This document shows positions 1-11,339 of a DNA stretch of 64,000 nucleotides, piece by piece. The notes under the pieces were generated by a model. That model searched no databases. It saw nothing but the letters and a program-made list of their open reading frames with translations, and was not told where the DNA came from. Every line of letters starts with the position of its first letter. Position 1 is the first letter of the stretch. Source of the stretch: Saccharum officinarum (taxonomy: Eukaryota > Streptophyta > Magnoliopsida > Poales > Poaceae); assembly GCA_020631735.1 (NCBI GenBank), contig CM036215.1, positions 14,968,346-15,032,345 of the forward strand. The letters run 5' to 3'. The translations under genes were made by a program, and so were the position numbers.

Positions 1-140
1 CAGAGGCTTCCCTGGGTGAGCCTTTTCCCGACTTCCTTGGTACGCAAGGATCCTCCCCCTACATGGAGAGGCTTCCTTGGTACGCTCGGAGCCCTCTGCT
101 CCGCAGGTTTGGGGAAATCCTTTGACTTGATGCGTCACAC
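1..140. other. Left target flank of the first copia element
   Basis: No gene is visible. The stretch holds a short direct repeat around the words cttccttggtacgc. It continues after the copia insertion at 10214, so 1-145 plus 10219 onward was once contiguous. Its style resembles an old gypsy LTR or untranslated region, but I cannot name a family. Confidence 0.4.
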
Positions 141-145
141 CCTGG

Positions 146-1928
146 TGTAAGGTCCAAATAGGCTACAGGGGGGTGAATAGCCTAATTAAAACTTCTACAA
201 GAATTACTTAACCACAAGTTAGTATGAAAGGTGGTGAAGCAAATGCACTAGCTCTAACTAATTAAGCAAGCCACCTACATAAGTCTAGTACAAGGCTATT
301 CACTAAACACAACAACAACTAAGAGCTAGAAACAAGAAGTAATACGAGAGAAGAGCTTCGAGTGATTATACTGCCGTGAAGAGAAGAGAAATACCAATCA
401 ATCAAACATACAAGAGAAATCCTCGGGAAGAGAATGACACAAGAATTTATCCCAAGGTTCACTTGCTTCCCGGCAAGCTACTCCCCGTTGTGGCGATACA
501 CCCACTTGTCGGTTCGCGAGCTAATCGACTATCAAGAGTCGAGCCCTCGGTGGGCGCCGCACAACCGCACACAAGATGGGGATCCTTCAAGCCACGAGCT
601 CCACTAGAGTATCCAATTCACGAGCTCCCGCGGGGAAGGATCAAGAACCCCTTACAACACTTGGTGAAGGCTCCAACAATCTCCAATTGCGAGCTCAATC
701 ACCTCCGCTGCACCAAGCCATCTACAGTGTCGGGAAACACGGAAGAGTAATAAGAAATCCGCAGCAACTCGAAGAACAAGTGCCTCTAGAATGCAACTCT
801 CAAGCAATGCACTTGAATCTCACTCAATCTCACTCAAGATGTGCAACTATGCAAAGAGATGAGTGGAGGGGTTGTTCTCTAGCTCAAAGTATGTCTCTAG
901 TTCTCAAAATGTGCAAGAGTTGCCCTCAAACCCCGGCCAACCTCTATTTATAGCGTACCCCTTTGAATATAGCCATTAGGAACTTTAACCAGCCGAAGTC
1001 GTGCTGACCGGACGCGCTGGTCAAAATGACCGGACGCGCCGGTCGCGCAACGGCTAAATTCTGAAACACCGACCGGACGCGCTGGTCGTACTGACCGGAC
1101 GTGCCGGGTGTGACCGGACGCACTGGTCCCGCAACTGACCAGACGCGCTGGTCAACTTGAGTAGCGCACAACGAAACAACAACCGGACGCGCCTCTCGCA
1201 ATGACCGGACGCGACAGTGCCCGCGTCCGGTTAGAGTCCAGTAAGCTCCCTAGATGATCCGGTCATCAGTGATCGGACGCGCTGCGCGTCCGATCAACAA
1301 ACTGAAAACCACGCAGACTCTGAACACTGACTGGACGCGTCCGGTCATACCGTGACCGCGTCCGGTGCAGCGTTCGGTCACCACAGTGACCTCCGTTCGC
1401 CTCCGTTTCTTTTCCGACTTCCGGCGCAATAGAAAATAGGCATTTCACTTCTCCAAAAAGCGCCGAATCATGTGCATGTGTGTTAGCATTTCACAAACAT
1501 TTCTCAAGGCGTTATGTTAGCTCTTTTACTAGATCCTAATGCATATGCTCAAGACAATGATCTAGTGGCACTTGATTTCCGAGCTAACCGTGATTGCCCC
1601 TCTTGATAGTCGGCTTTGTATCCTAAACCCGGTCAATCACTTCTCTACTCATCTTAGACCGGCAAAAGGAAAACCCCTATGATTATACCTTTGCCTTGCG
1701 CTCTTAGATCCTTCTCTTTCACTTAATCATCATGTCCTTCCTTTTATGTGCATCTCCACCATGATCATCATTTCATGTCCATGCACCATCTCTTTGTGAT
1801 CTTGTGGCCACCACTCCTTGCCACATACACCTTCATCTCATGTGTTGCTTGTGCCTAACTCAAAACACTTAACACATGACATTAGCAACTTGGTGTCATT
1901 AATTACCAAAACCAAACTTGGGCTTTCA
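146..1928 (-). repeat. 3' LTR of the minus-strand copia element
   Basis: This 1,783-bp LTR matches 8334-10213 but lacks an internal block corresponding to 9649-9754 of the other copy, plus small indels. It ends next to the polypurine tract at 1929-1942, which fixes it as the 3' LTR of a minus-strand element. It contains an array of CCGGACGCG-type motifs at about 1000-1380 and a TATA box on the minus strand at 941-953. Confidence 0.93.
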
Positions 1929-1942
1929 ATCTCCCCCTTTTT
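1929..1942 (-). other. Polypurine tract of the minus-strand copia element
   Basis: On the minus strand this reads aaaaagggggagat and abuts the 3' LTR start. It primes plus-strand DNA synthesis in this class of element. Further purine-rich words of the same kind are scattered through 1943-2600. Confidence 0.75.
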
Positions 1943-3008
1943 GGTAATTGATGACAACCATCACAAAGATATGTAATGAAATCAATTTTCAATTTCAATA
2001 GTATTAGCTCCCCCTACATATGTGCTTCCATGAGTTTGGTTCAATTTTGCACATATGTAATGATTTGAATTTTGGGAGAGTTACTACTATCAAATTGATG
2101 CTAAGGTATATAGAATGGACCTTTGAAGCGTGATACCAATCGGAGTTGCCTTTATATACCATCCTTAGCATCGATGTAGCTAGACACCACTTAAAAAACA
2201 TCACTTGTAACGATCACAAACACTAAAATACCCCGTGAGATCAACATTATGAGCAAAGGTGTCTAGATACCACTTGTAAAGCTACTCTCAACAAATCATC
2301 AATCAAATTCTATTTCTAGCAATCACCATTCAATCAAGAATATGAATTTAAGCTTTGCAATGCAACAATTCATCATGTTAATGCACATACAAATGCAACA
2401 AATAATTCATGAGCTTGCTCCCCCTACTTGTGTGCTTAAATTTAATTGATCTCTTGATTTCTCTCCCTTTGTAACTTTTCTCTCCCCTGTGACTTTTCTC
2501 TCCCCCTTATTTTATCTTATTCCCTCTTTGCAATATCTTTGTGACTTTTCTCTCCCCCTTTGTCAACAATCACCAAAAATATGCCAATTTTAGTGAGAGA
2601 TAAGTCAATCAATTATGAGGGAGTCCAAATTATGGTTCAATCTAGATTACTTGCCTAGAATATGTAATTCGGTTTGATCCAAGGATAAACTTTTTCACAC
2701 CTCACAAAGTATAAGGGTTATCTTGACCATGTTGAATTACACATCATGAGCTCATTTTCTAGATTCAACACTAGGTTTGCAAGCCCACAAACATGTCATA
2801 TGCTACCACTAGATCAAATAAACATAGAAGCAATAGTGGTACCATATATACATCAAAGTCATTTGATTTTCATGAATGAGCCTATTTGTCATGCAAATAT
2901 GTCTATATGTTCTAAACATGTCCTTAGCAAAGTATGAATGATATGACAAACAACTTTACCTTGCTATGTTGGAGGAGAGGCATGTCATATAGAGATGTGG
3001 GGGTGCAC
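1943..3008 (-). other. Non-coding 3' tail between pol and the 3' LTR
   Basis: About 1.07 kb lies between the pol stop and the polypurine tract. I see no env-like open frame. Several cccccttt words (purine tracts on the element strand) are present. The plus-strand copia element has a tail of the same kind at 25755-26872. Confidence 0.6.
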
Positions 3009-6000
3009 TCATCTCAAGTTGGAGAAGTCAAGTATGTTCAATTCATTCTTCAACTTGTAAAATCTCTTTTCATCAAGTGGCTTTGTGAATATGTCGGCTA
3101 GTTGATCTTCAGTGCCAATGCTCTCAATGCTAATATCACCCTTTTGTTGATGGTCTCTTATGAAGTGATGCCTTATATCAATGTGCTTGGTTCTTGAATG
3201 TTGAACCGGATTTTGTGTCATCTTGATAACTTTCATTGTCACAAAAAATGGTACATTCTTGAACTTGATTCCAAAATCATTCAAGGTGGCCTTTATCCAA
3301 AGCAATTGTGCACAACAACTACCGGCACTAATGTATTCGGCCTCGGCGGTAGATAGTGCAACACTATTTTGTTTCTTTGAAGACCATGAAACAAGAGACC
3401 TTCCAAGCAATTGACAAGTGCCACTTGTGCTCATTCTATCAATCTTGCAACCACCATAGTCAGAATCCGAATATCCAATCAACTCAAAGTTAGACCCCTT
3501 TGGAAACCATAATCCAACATCATGAGTGCCCTTAAGATATCTCAATATCCTCTTGGTTGCTTTCAAGTGACTTTCTCTAGGTGAAGCTTGATATCTTGCA
3601 CACTTGCACACACTAAACATCACATCCGGCCTAGAAGCGGTGACATAGAGCAAACTTCCAATCATAGACCGGTATTTCTTTTGATCTACCATATTGCCAC
3701 TAGCATCAACACCTAATTGATCATTTGTGCTCATTGGTGTACTCATTGGTTTAGCATCTTGCAATCCAAACTTCTTGATCATGTCCTTGATGTACTTGCC
3801 TTGACTTACAAATGTGTCATTCTTCATTTGCTTGATTTGAAGTCCAAGGAAGTAACTAAGCTCGCCAATCATAGACATTTCAAACTCATTAGCCATCATA
3901 TTTCTAAACTCTTCACAAAAGTCTTGGTTAGTTGATACAAAGATAATGTCATCCACATATATTTGCAACACAAACAAGTCATTTCCAAGTTTCTTGGTGA
4001 AGAGAGTGGTGTCAACCTTTCCCATCTTGAACCCTTTAGAGAGAAGAAAGTCCCTCAATCTCTCATACCATGCTCTAGGTGCTTGCTTCAAACCATACAA
4101 TGCCTTCTTTAGCTTGTAAACATGGTCGGGCTTCTTGTCACCTTCAAAACCGGGAGGTTTCTCAACATAAACTTCTTCATTGATGTAGACATTGAGAAAT
4201 GCACTCTTGACATCCATTTGATAGAGCTTGATGTTGTGTGTACAAGCATATGCTAATAAGATTCTAATAGCCTCCAATCTTGCAACCGGTGCATATGTCT
4301 CTCCAAAGTCAAGACCCTCAACTTGAGTGTATCCTTATGCTACTAATCTTGCTTTGTTCCTCACAACCATGCCATCTTGATCTTGCTTGTTTCTAAAGAC
4401 CCACTTAGTACCAATCACATTATAGTTCTTTGGCCTCTCAACAAGTTTCCAAACTTGATTTCTAGCAAAGTTGTTTAGTTCTTCATGCATGGCATTTACC
4501 CAATCGGAATCCTTCAAAGCATCTTCTAATTTCTTAGGTTCTTCAAGTGACACAAATGAGTAATGCTCATAAAAGGATGCTAGCCTTGATCTAGTTTGAA
4601 CACCACCTTGAATTCCACCAATGATTTGGTCCAATGGATGATCTCTTGCAATGCTAGTAGGTTGGAGTATTGGGAGTTGATTGCTTCCACTTGTTTGACC
4701 TTGAACTTGAGCTTCATCATGAGAACCACTAGAGCTTGCTTGATTTGTATCAATTTGCACACTTTGGTTGATCACATGAATATCATCATCATCAACTTGC
4801 ATCGGCCTTATATCACCAATGTCCATGTTCTTCATTGCGTTTGACAATTGCTCTCCTCTCACATCATCAAGGTTTTGAGCTTCATTTTGAGACCCTTGGG
4901 TTTCATCAAACTCAACATCATGAACTTCTTCCAATGTGCCATTTGTGAGATTCCAAACTCTATATGCCTTGCTTGTGGTAGAATAACCAAGTAAGAATCC
5001 TTCATCACATTTATTTTCAAACTTGCTTAATCTAGTGCCTTTCTTGAGAATATAGCATTTACAACCAAACACTCTAAAGTATGCAATGTTGGGCTTTCTT
5101 CCATTCAATAGCTCATATGGTGTCTTCCCAAGCTTCCCATGGCAATAGAGACGGTTGCTACAATACCAAGCCATGTTGATAGCTTCACTCCAAAATGAAT
5201 GACTCACATTGTATTCACTAAGCATTGATCTAGCCATATCAATCAAGGTTCTATTTTTCCTTTCAACTACACCATTGGATTGAGGAGTGTATGTTGGTGA
5301 AAATTGATGTCCAATACCAAGATCATCACACAAATCTTTAATTCTTGTGTTCTTGAACTCACTACCATTGTCACTTCTAATCTTCTTGATGGTAGTCTCA
5401 AACTCATTTTGCACCCTCTTGACAAAAAACTTGAATAGATCATAAACATCACTCTTGTCATAGAGAAAGAACACCCAAGTGTATCTAGTGTAGTCATCCA
5501 TAATCACAAAACCATACTTGTTGCCACCAATACTAGTGTATGTTGTTGGCCCAAACAAGTCCATGTGCAATAGCTCAAATGCCTTTGATGTGCTCATTTC
5601 ACTCTTACTAGGATGTGTATTTCCAACTTGTTTGCCGGCTTGACAAGCACTACATAGTTTATCCTTTTCAAAAGTGACATCTTTCAAGCCTCTAACTAAG
5701 TCATGCCTCAAAAGTTTGTTCAATTGTTTCATTCCAACATGACCAAGCCTTCTATGCCACAACCATCCCATACTAGATTTACTAAGCAAGCATGATGTCA
5801 ATTGTGTCTCACTATCATTGAAGTCAACCAAGTATAAGCTACCATGTCTAAATCCTTTGAATATCAAGTTTGATCCATCAACACTTATGACTTCAACATC
5901 ATCACTACCAAATATGCACTTGAAGCCAAGATCACAAAGTTGTGCCACCGATAAAAGATTGAAATCCAAGCTCTCAACTAGCAACACATTAGAAATGCTC

Positions 6001-6188
6001 ATGTCATTTGAGATAGCAATTTTACCAAGCCCCTTGACTTTGCCTTTCTTGTTGTTGCCAAAAGTGATAGCATCAAAACCACCATTTTGACTCGTATCAA
6101 TTGAATTGAACATACAAGAGTCTCCGGTCATATGTTGAGTGCACCCACTATCAAGCACCCAATGCCTTCCTCCGGCTTTGTAATTGAC
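3009..6188 (-). pseudogene. pol: copia pol (protease, integrase, RT, RNase H), broken
   Basis: The reading frame opens after a TAG at 6189-6191. In order it shows an aspartic protease motif DSG, an HHCC zinc-binding integrase head (HRRLGH then CSAC), an integrase DDE triad in [15 protein letters not shown] and VERKNRT, then RT with YVDD, and RNase H with SDSDYGG and AEAEY. Counting from GTG at 6156-6158, the triad is about D200, D263 and E299. One in-frame TAA at 4335-4337 separates integrase plus the RT start from the RT core; the plus-strand relative has CAA there. In RNase H the usual CDN segment is shifted by compensating small deletions near 3230-3250, removing a catalytic Asp. It cannot make a full product. 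Confidence 0.92.
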
Positions 6189-6201
6189 CTACAAGACAAG
6201 A

Positions 6202-8273
6202 TCAATTCCTTTTAGGTACCCAAACTTGTTTGGGTCCTCCAAGGTTAGAGACTAAGCTCTTTGGTACCCAAATGGCTTTCTTCTTTGAGCCCATCTATGG
6301 TGCACCAATGAACTTAGCATGAACACCATTTATACTCTTGGTAAGCATATAGAAAGAATCAAACTTAATTGAGGATACATTAGCATTTGATTTCTTGTTC
6401 ATGCAATGTTGCTCTATGTGACCAACTTGCTTGTAACTTTTGCAATAGCTACCATTGTTCTTTACAAACGAGTCTTGTGAGGAGCAAAAGCGGCCTTGCC
6501 TTTCTTGGGGTTATAGCCCAATCCCTCTTTGTAGAGAGAAGCTCTTTGGCTACCCAAGCACATAAGCAAGCGGTCCTCACCACCATAAGCCTTAGCTAAT
6601 GTGTGATTGAGCTCTTTTACCTCCTTCTTGAGATTTTCATTCTCAACTATAAGTGTGGAGTCACAAGTGAAACCATCACTACTAGATGAGGATGATGTAG
6701 ATGAGCTACATGAAGTGTTAGTGGGAGTAACAACAATAGGCTTATGAACAGATTCAATTATATCACATGATATGCCTATGTTGCAAGTTTTAGCTTTTTC
6801 AACATTAGTTGGCATGTTTTCACATTTTTTAACTAGAGAGGAATGAGCTTCTTCAAGCTTAGTGTGAGACTTTTAAAGCTTCTTATGGTCTACCTTTAGA
6901 CTCTCATAAGATGCCCTAAGCTCATCAAGTTCTTACATAAGGTTTTTCTTTTCTTTAAGCAAGCCCTTGCACTCCTTTCTAGATTCTTTAAAATGTTGAG
7001 TGCAATCTTCTAGCATAGTGATTAGTTCATCTTTAGTGAAATCTTCTTCATCACTATCACTATCACTAGCATTATCATGATCACTCTCATCGTCGGATGA
7101 TACCTTAGCGGCCTTAGCCATGAAGCATGATGGAGTGTCGAAGAGGGAGACCTTCTCTTGGACGGCAATGCTAGCATGTCCCTTCTTCTTGCTCTTGTTA
7201 TCATCCTCATCATCACTTGAGGAATCATCACTATCCCATGTAGCAACATTAGAATCATTCTTCTTCTTATAAGAGCTTTCCTTCTTCTCTAGCTTCTTCT
7301 TTTGTTTCTTCCTCTCCTTCTTGATAGCATCTTCATCATCACTATCATAAGGACATTTTGCAATAAGATGATCTTTGCTATGGCATCTAAAACATCTCAT
7401 GGTATGCTCATTCTTCTTGGATGAGTTCTTCCTTCTTCTTGCACGAAAGCCTTTTTTCTTTATGAATTTATCAAATTGCTTGACAAAGAGAGCCATCTTC
7501 TCATCAATGTCATCACTATCACAAGAGCTTGAGTCTTCATCACTTGATGATTCAATCTTGGATTTACCCTTGGATGTGGTGGCTTTGAATGCCACACTTT
7601 TCTTCTTTTCATCATCTTTCTTCTTATTTTCCTTCTTCTTCTTGACCAACTCATCTTTCTCATCATCTTCTCTATATGAATCATCGGTCATTACTTCTTG
7701 GAATATTTGTTGAGGAGTTGAATTCTTCAATGTAGTCCTCACTAGCACAGTGATCAATGTATCAAATCTCTTGGGTAGACTTCTCAAGAACTTCATAGAG
7801 AATTGATTGTCCTTGACCTCCTCACCAAGTGCCTTGAGCTCATTGACAATAACTTGCAACCTATGAAACATCTCTGGTACACTCTCATCATCTTGCATCT
7901 TGAAGCTTAAAAATTTTTCTTGCAAGATATATGCTTTGGCGGTCTTTGTGCCTTCGGTGCCCTCAAATGTTTCTTCTAGGTTGGCCCAAGCATCATGAGC
8001 AATCTCTATGTTCTTCACTTGCTCAAATGTCTTGTCATCTAATGCCTCATGAAGAGCACTAATGGCAATGTTATTGCATTGGAGCTTCTTCTCTTCCACC
8101 GGTGTAGGTGTTTCCGGATTAGCAACCTCAAATTTTGTTTCGGTGACCTTCCACACTTCTCTATTGATTGACTTTAGGTGTGCGATCATCTTAACCTTCC
8201 AATATGCATAATTTGTGCCATCAAAGTGAGGTGCCTTCTTGGTGTTGTTGATGTGCAAGCTTAATTGAGCTAT
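6202..8273 (-). pseudogene. gag: copia gag, broken
   Basis: This is the capsid gene, with the N-terminal copia gag fold, a lysine/aspartate-rich middle and a zinc knuckle CFRCHSKDHLIAKC. By comparison with the plus-strand element the start codon should lie at 8271-8273 but reads ATA. In-frame TAA codons lie at 6933-6935 and 6873-6875. Near 6465-6480 the frame shifts, and the second zinc knuckle has lost its second Cys (a Tyr is found). The family's C-terminal WVPK ending is still legible just before TGA at 6202-6204. So it has start loss, at least two stops and one frameshift. Confidence 0.88.
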
Positions 8274-8318
8274 TTTTTTTTCACCGTAGGTTGTTAAGCC
8301 TCAAATAAACGGTGCCTC

Positions 8319-8331
8319 GGCTCCGATACCA
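8319..8331 (-). other. Primer-binding site (tRNA-iMet type)
   Basis: On the minus strand this reads tggtatcggagcc, two bases inside the 5' LTR end. It matches the usual plant tggtatcagagc complement to initiator tRNA-Met with one A-to-G change. Confidence 0.8.
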
Positions 8332-9129
8332 CTTGTAAGGTCCAAATAGGCTAGAGGGGGGGTGAATAGCCTAATTAAAACTTCTACAAGAATTACTTAA
8401 CCACAAGTTAGTACGAAAGGTGGCGAAGGAAATGCACTAGCTCTAAATAATTAAGCAAGCCTCCTACACAAGTCTAGTACAAGGCTATTCACTAAACACA
8501 ACAACAACTAAGAGCTAGAAACAAGAAGTAATACGAGAGAAGAGCTTCGAGTGATTATACCGCTGTGAAGAGAAGAGAAATACCAATCAATCAAACATAC
8601 AAGAGAAATCCTCGGGAAGAGAATGACACAAGAATTTATCCCGAGGTTCACTTGCTTCCCGGCAAGCTACTCCCCGTTGTGGCGATACACCCACTTGTCG
8701 GTTCGCGAGCTAATCGACTATCAAGAGTCGAGCCATCGGCGGGCACCGCACAACCGCACACAAGATGGGGATCCTCCAAGCCACGAGCTCCACTAGAGTA
8801 TCCAATTCACGAGCTCTCGCGGGGAAGGATCAAGAACCCCTTACAACACTTGGTGAAGGCTCCAACAATCTCCAATTGCGAGCTCAATCACCTCCGCTGC
8901 ACCAAGCCGTCTACAGTGTCGGGAAACACAGAAGAGTAACAAGAAATCCGCAGCAACTCGAAGAACAAGTGCCTCTAGAATGCAACTCTCAAGCAATGCA
9001 CTTGAATCTCACTCAATCTCACTCAAGATGTGCAACTATGCAAAGAGATGAGTGGAGAGGTTGTTCTCTAGCTCAAAGTATGTCTCTAGTTCTCAAAATG
9101 TGCAAGAGTTGCCCTCAAACCCCGACCAA

Positions 9130-9142
9130 CCTCTATTTATAG
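9130..9142 (-). promoter_or_regulatory. LTR TATA box (minus strand)
   Basis: Read on the minus strand this is ctataaatagagg, a strong plant TATA box. It lies just downstream, in transcription order, of the CCGGACGCG motif array at about 9184-9570. The same arrangement is seen at 941-953 in the other LTR and at 19371-19380 in the plus-strand copia LTR. Confidence 0.75.
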
Positions 9143-9183
9143 CGTACCCCTTTGAATATAGCCGTTAGGAACTTTAACCAGCC

Positions 9184-9570
9184 GAAGTCGCGCTGGCCGG
9201 ACGCGCTGGTAAAAATGACCGGACGCGCTGGTCGCGCAACGGCTAAATTCTGAAACACCGACCGGACGCGCTGGTCGTACTGACCGGATGCGCGGGTGTG
9301 ACCGGACGCACTAGTCCCACAACTGACCAGACGCGCTGGTCAACTTGAGTAGCGCACAACGAAACAACGACCGGACGCGCCTCTCGCAATGACCGGACGC
9401 GACAGTGCCCGCGTCCGGTTAGAGTCCAGTAAGCTCCCTGGATGACCGGACGCGGACGCGCTGCGCGTCCGATCAACAAACTGAAAACCGCGCAGACGCT
9501 GAACACTGACTGGACGCGTCCGGTCATACCGTGACCGTGTCCGGTGCAGCGTCCGGTCACCATAGTGACC
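9184..9570 (-). repeat. Array of CCGGACGCG / GCGTCCGGTC motifs in LTR U3
   Basis: Many imperfect copies of a short GC-rich word, partly palindromic (for example gaccggacgcg followed by ctggtc), stand in an otherwise AT-rich LTR. The array sits directly upstream of the LTR TATA box. It is shared with 1000-1380 and with the other copia element. Confidence 0.8.
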
Positions 9571-10218
9571 TCCGTTCGCCTTCGTTTCTTTTTCGACTTC
9601 CGGCGCAATAGAAAATAGGCATTTCACTTCTCCAAAAAGCGCCGAATCCCGCCTCGCAAGCTCGGCGGGAGGGAGAGAGGAACCCAAACCCCTCTCTACC
9701 GCTTGAACTCCACCGCCTTTGCAAATGTGCTAACACCACCAAGTGTACACCACCATGTGCATGTGTGTTAGTATTTCACAAACATTTCTCAAGGCGTTAT
9801 GTTAGCTCTTTTACTAGATCCTAATGCATATGCTCAAGACCATGATCTAGTGGCACTTGATTTCCGAGCTAACCGTGATTGCCCCTCTTGATAGTCGGCT
9901 TTGTATCCTAAACCCGGTCAATCACTTCTCTACTCATCTTAGACCGGCAAAAGGAAAACCCCTATGATTATACCTTTGCCTTGCGCTCTTAGATCCTTCT
10001 CTTTCACTTAATCATCATGTCCTTCCTTTTATGTGCATCTCCACCATGATCATCATTTCATGTCCATGCACCATCTCTTTGTGATCTTGTGGCCACCACT
10101 CCTTGCCACATACACCTTCATCTCATGTGTTGCTTGTGCCTAACTCAAAACACATAACACATGACATTAGTAACTTGGTGTCATTAATTACCAAAACCAA
10201 ACTTGGGCTTTCACCTGG

Positions 10219-11339
10219 GCGTGCCCCTACTATGAGGGAGTGGCCGACAACGCCTCACAGTGAAGTGTTGCTTTAGCATTTGTCAAGCCCTAAGCGCCTG
10301 ACAGATTTTGAAGTTGGCTTCTAGCCTTGACACGGGACAGTTGTTTTCCTCTAGCCAAGGTTGGGATGGCCGCTAGCTAGTCTAAGGCTAGGCTGGGTCT
10401 CCCCTTAGGTTAGGAATCCCTACGTTCTGGTTGAGTCCCCGAGCCCCAAGCAATGGAGGTTGTCGCATTCTCAGGTTTGCCCCTCTGATATCAATGACCT
10501 TCTTGGGGGAAGTCTGTTTATGGGCTACCGAGCCATCTTTTTCTGCTAGTGGGTGTGTGTGAACGCACCAGATGGGTGTAGCCCTTGAGCCCCCGGCTGA
10601 TTCGAAGAGTTAGCTAGGGGGTTAGTTGGACTATCATGTCCTCAACTTAGGGACTTAACATACCCCATGTTAGACTCTCATCACCATATGCTTAACATAG
10701 AAGATTCTTGAGAAGAAAAGAATAGGCAAACCATGCTTAACATAGGTGATTCAAGAAAAGTTAGAGAGAGAGAGGGGAGATGCAGCATTGCCGAAGCACA
10801 GTTACGGAGGCGTGTCGGTCTTTGTGTAGCATCAAAGTATGAAAGAGGTTAGGACCGACAACCTAAATGTGTGTAGCATTTTTGTTAGGCAGGCAAGCTC
10901 CAACAGAAGAGAGATGCTTGAGTCCATGCAGCCAAGCAAATTTGTTAGGCATGCAGGTGATGTGTTGTTGTTTGCTCCAGAAAGTTCTAGGCCTATTCGG
11001 TAGGCTAGAACTAGCTTGCTGGGTTGGATGTGCTGGGCTTTTCAGCCTAGTCGTTCGGCAGCCCAGACCCAACCGAATGCTGGAGTATAAGCGCTACCAC
11101 CATAACCGCTGGTGTCCTCCGCTTTCCCCTTCGCGTAGCGTGGCTAGGGTTACGCCGCCATCCATGGAAGCACGTGCCAGTCTCAGCAGTCATCAACCCC
11201 GCATCACCGCGCCCCATCCTCGGTCATAAGAGAGGTCACCGCCTGCCTCTCTACGTCGTCCTGCCGACCGTCGCCGTCGACAGCTTCAGCGATAGTGAGC
11301 GACACCTCCCTCCCCAAACCCACCTCCATCGACGCCATC
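10219..11339. other. Right flank of the first copia element; no gene
   Basis: No convincing coding region. 10219-10650 continues the target sequence of 1-140 and resembles old gypsy LTR or untranslated DNA. From about 10985 a word ggcctattcggtaggct, with related words about 60 bases on, recalls the ends of grass DNA transposons but no matching far end was found. 11100-11339 is GC-rich and resembles a gene leader. It is cut at 11340 by the next insertion. Confidence 0.35.

Larger units (their letters stand above)
146..10213 (-). mobile_element. SIRE/Maximus-type Ty1-copia retrotransposon, full length but disabled
   Basis: The element has two long LTRs with TG/CA ends, a tRNA-iMet-type primer-binding site, a polypurine tract, and gag and pol in copia order (protease, integrase, RT, RNase H), all on the minus strand. 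A perfect 5-bp target-site duplication CCTGG flanks it at 141-145 and 10214-10218, so both ends are exact. Length 10,068 bp and long LTRs fit the SIRE/Maximus lineage. It is disabled: gag has lost its start codon and carries stops and a frameshift, and pol carries a stop before the RT core. It has no env-like open frame after pol. It inserted into older repetitive DNA. Confidence 0.95.
8334..10213 (-). repeat. 5' LTR of the minus-strand copia element
   Basis: This 1,880-bp LTR carries the element's promoter. It adjoins the primer-binding site at 8319-8331. It keeps the block 9649-9754 that the other LTR has lost, and that block also occurs in the plus-strand copia LTR near 18690-18790, so the block is ancestral. 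Confidence 0.93.

Noticed and set aside
376..953. Two open frames of about 125 codons on the plus strand, repeated at 8565-9142
   Set aside because: They lie in the LTRs of the minus-strand copia element, on the opposite strand to its genes, and show no domain. They are duplicated only because LTRs are duplicated.
1943..3008. env-like gene after copia pol
   Set aside because: SIRE-type elements sometimes carry one, but no long open frame or membrane segment is present here or at 25755-26872.
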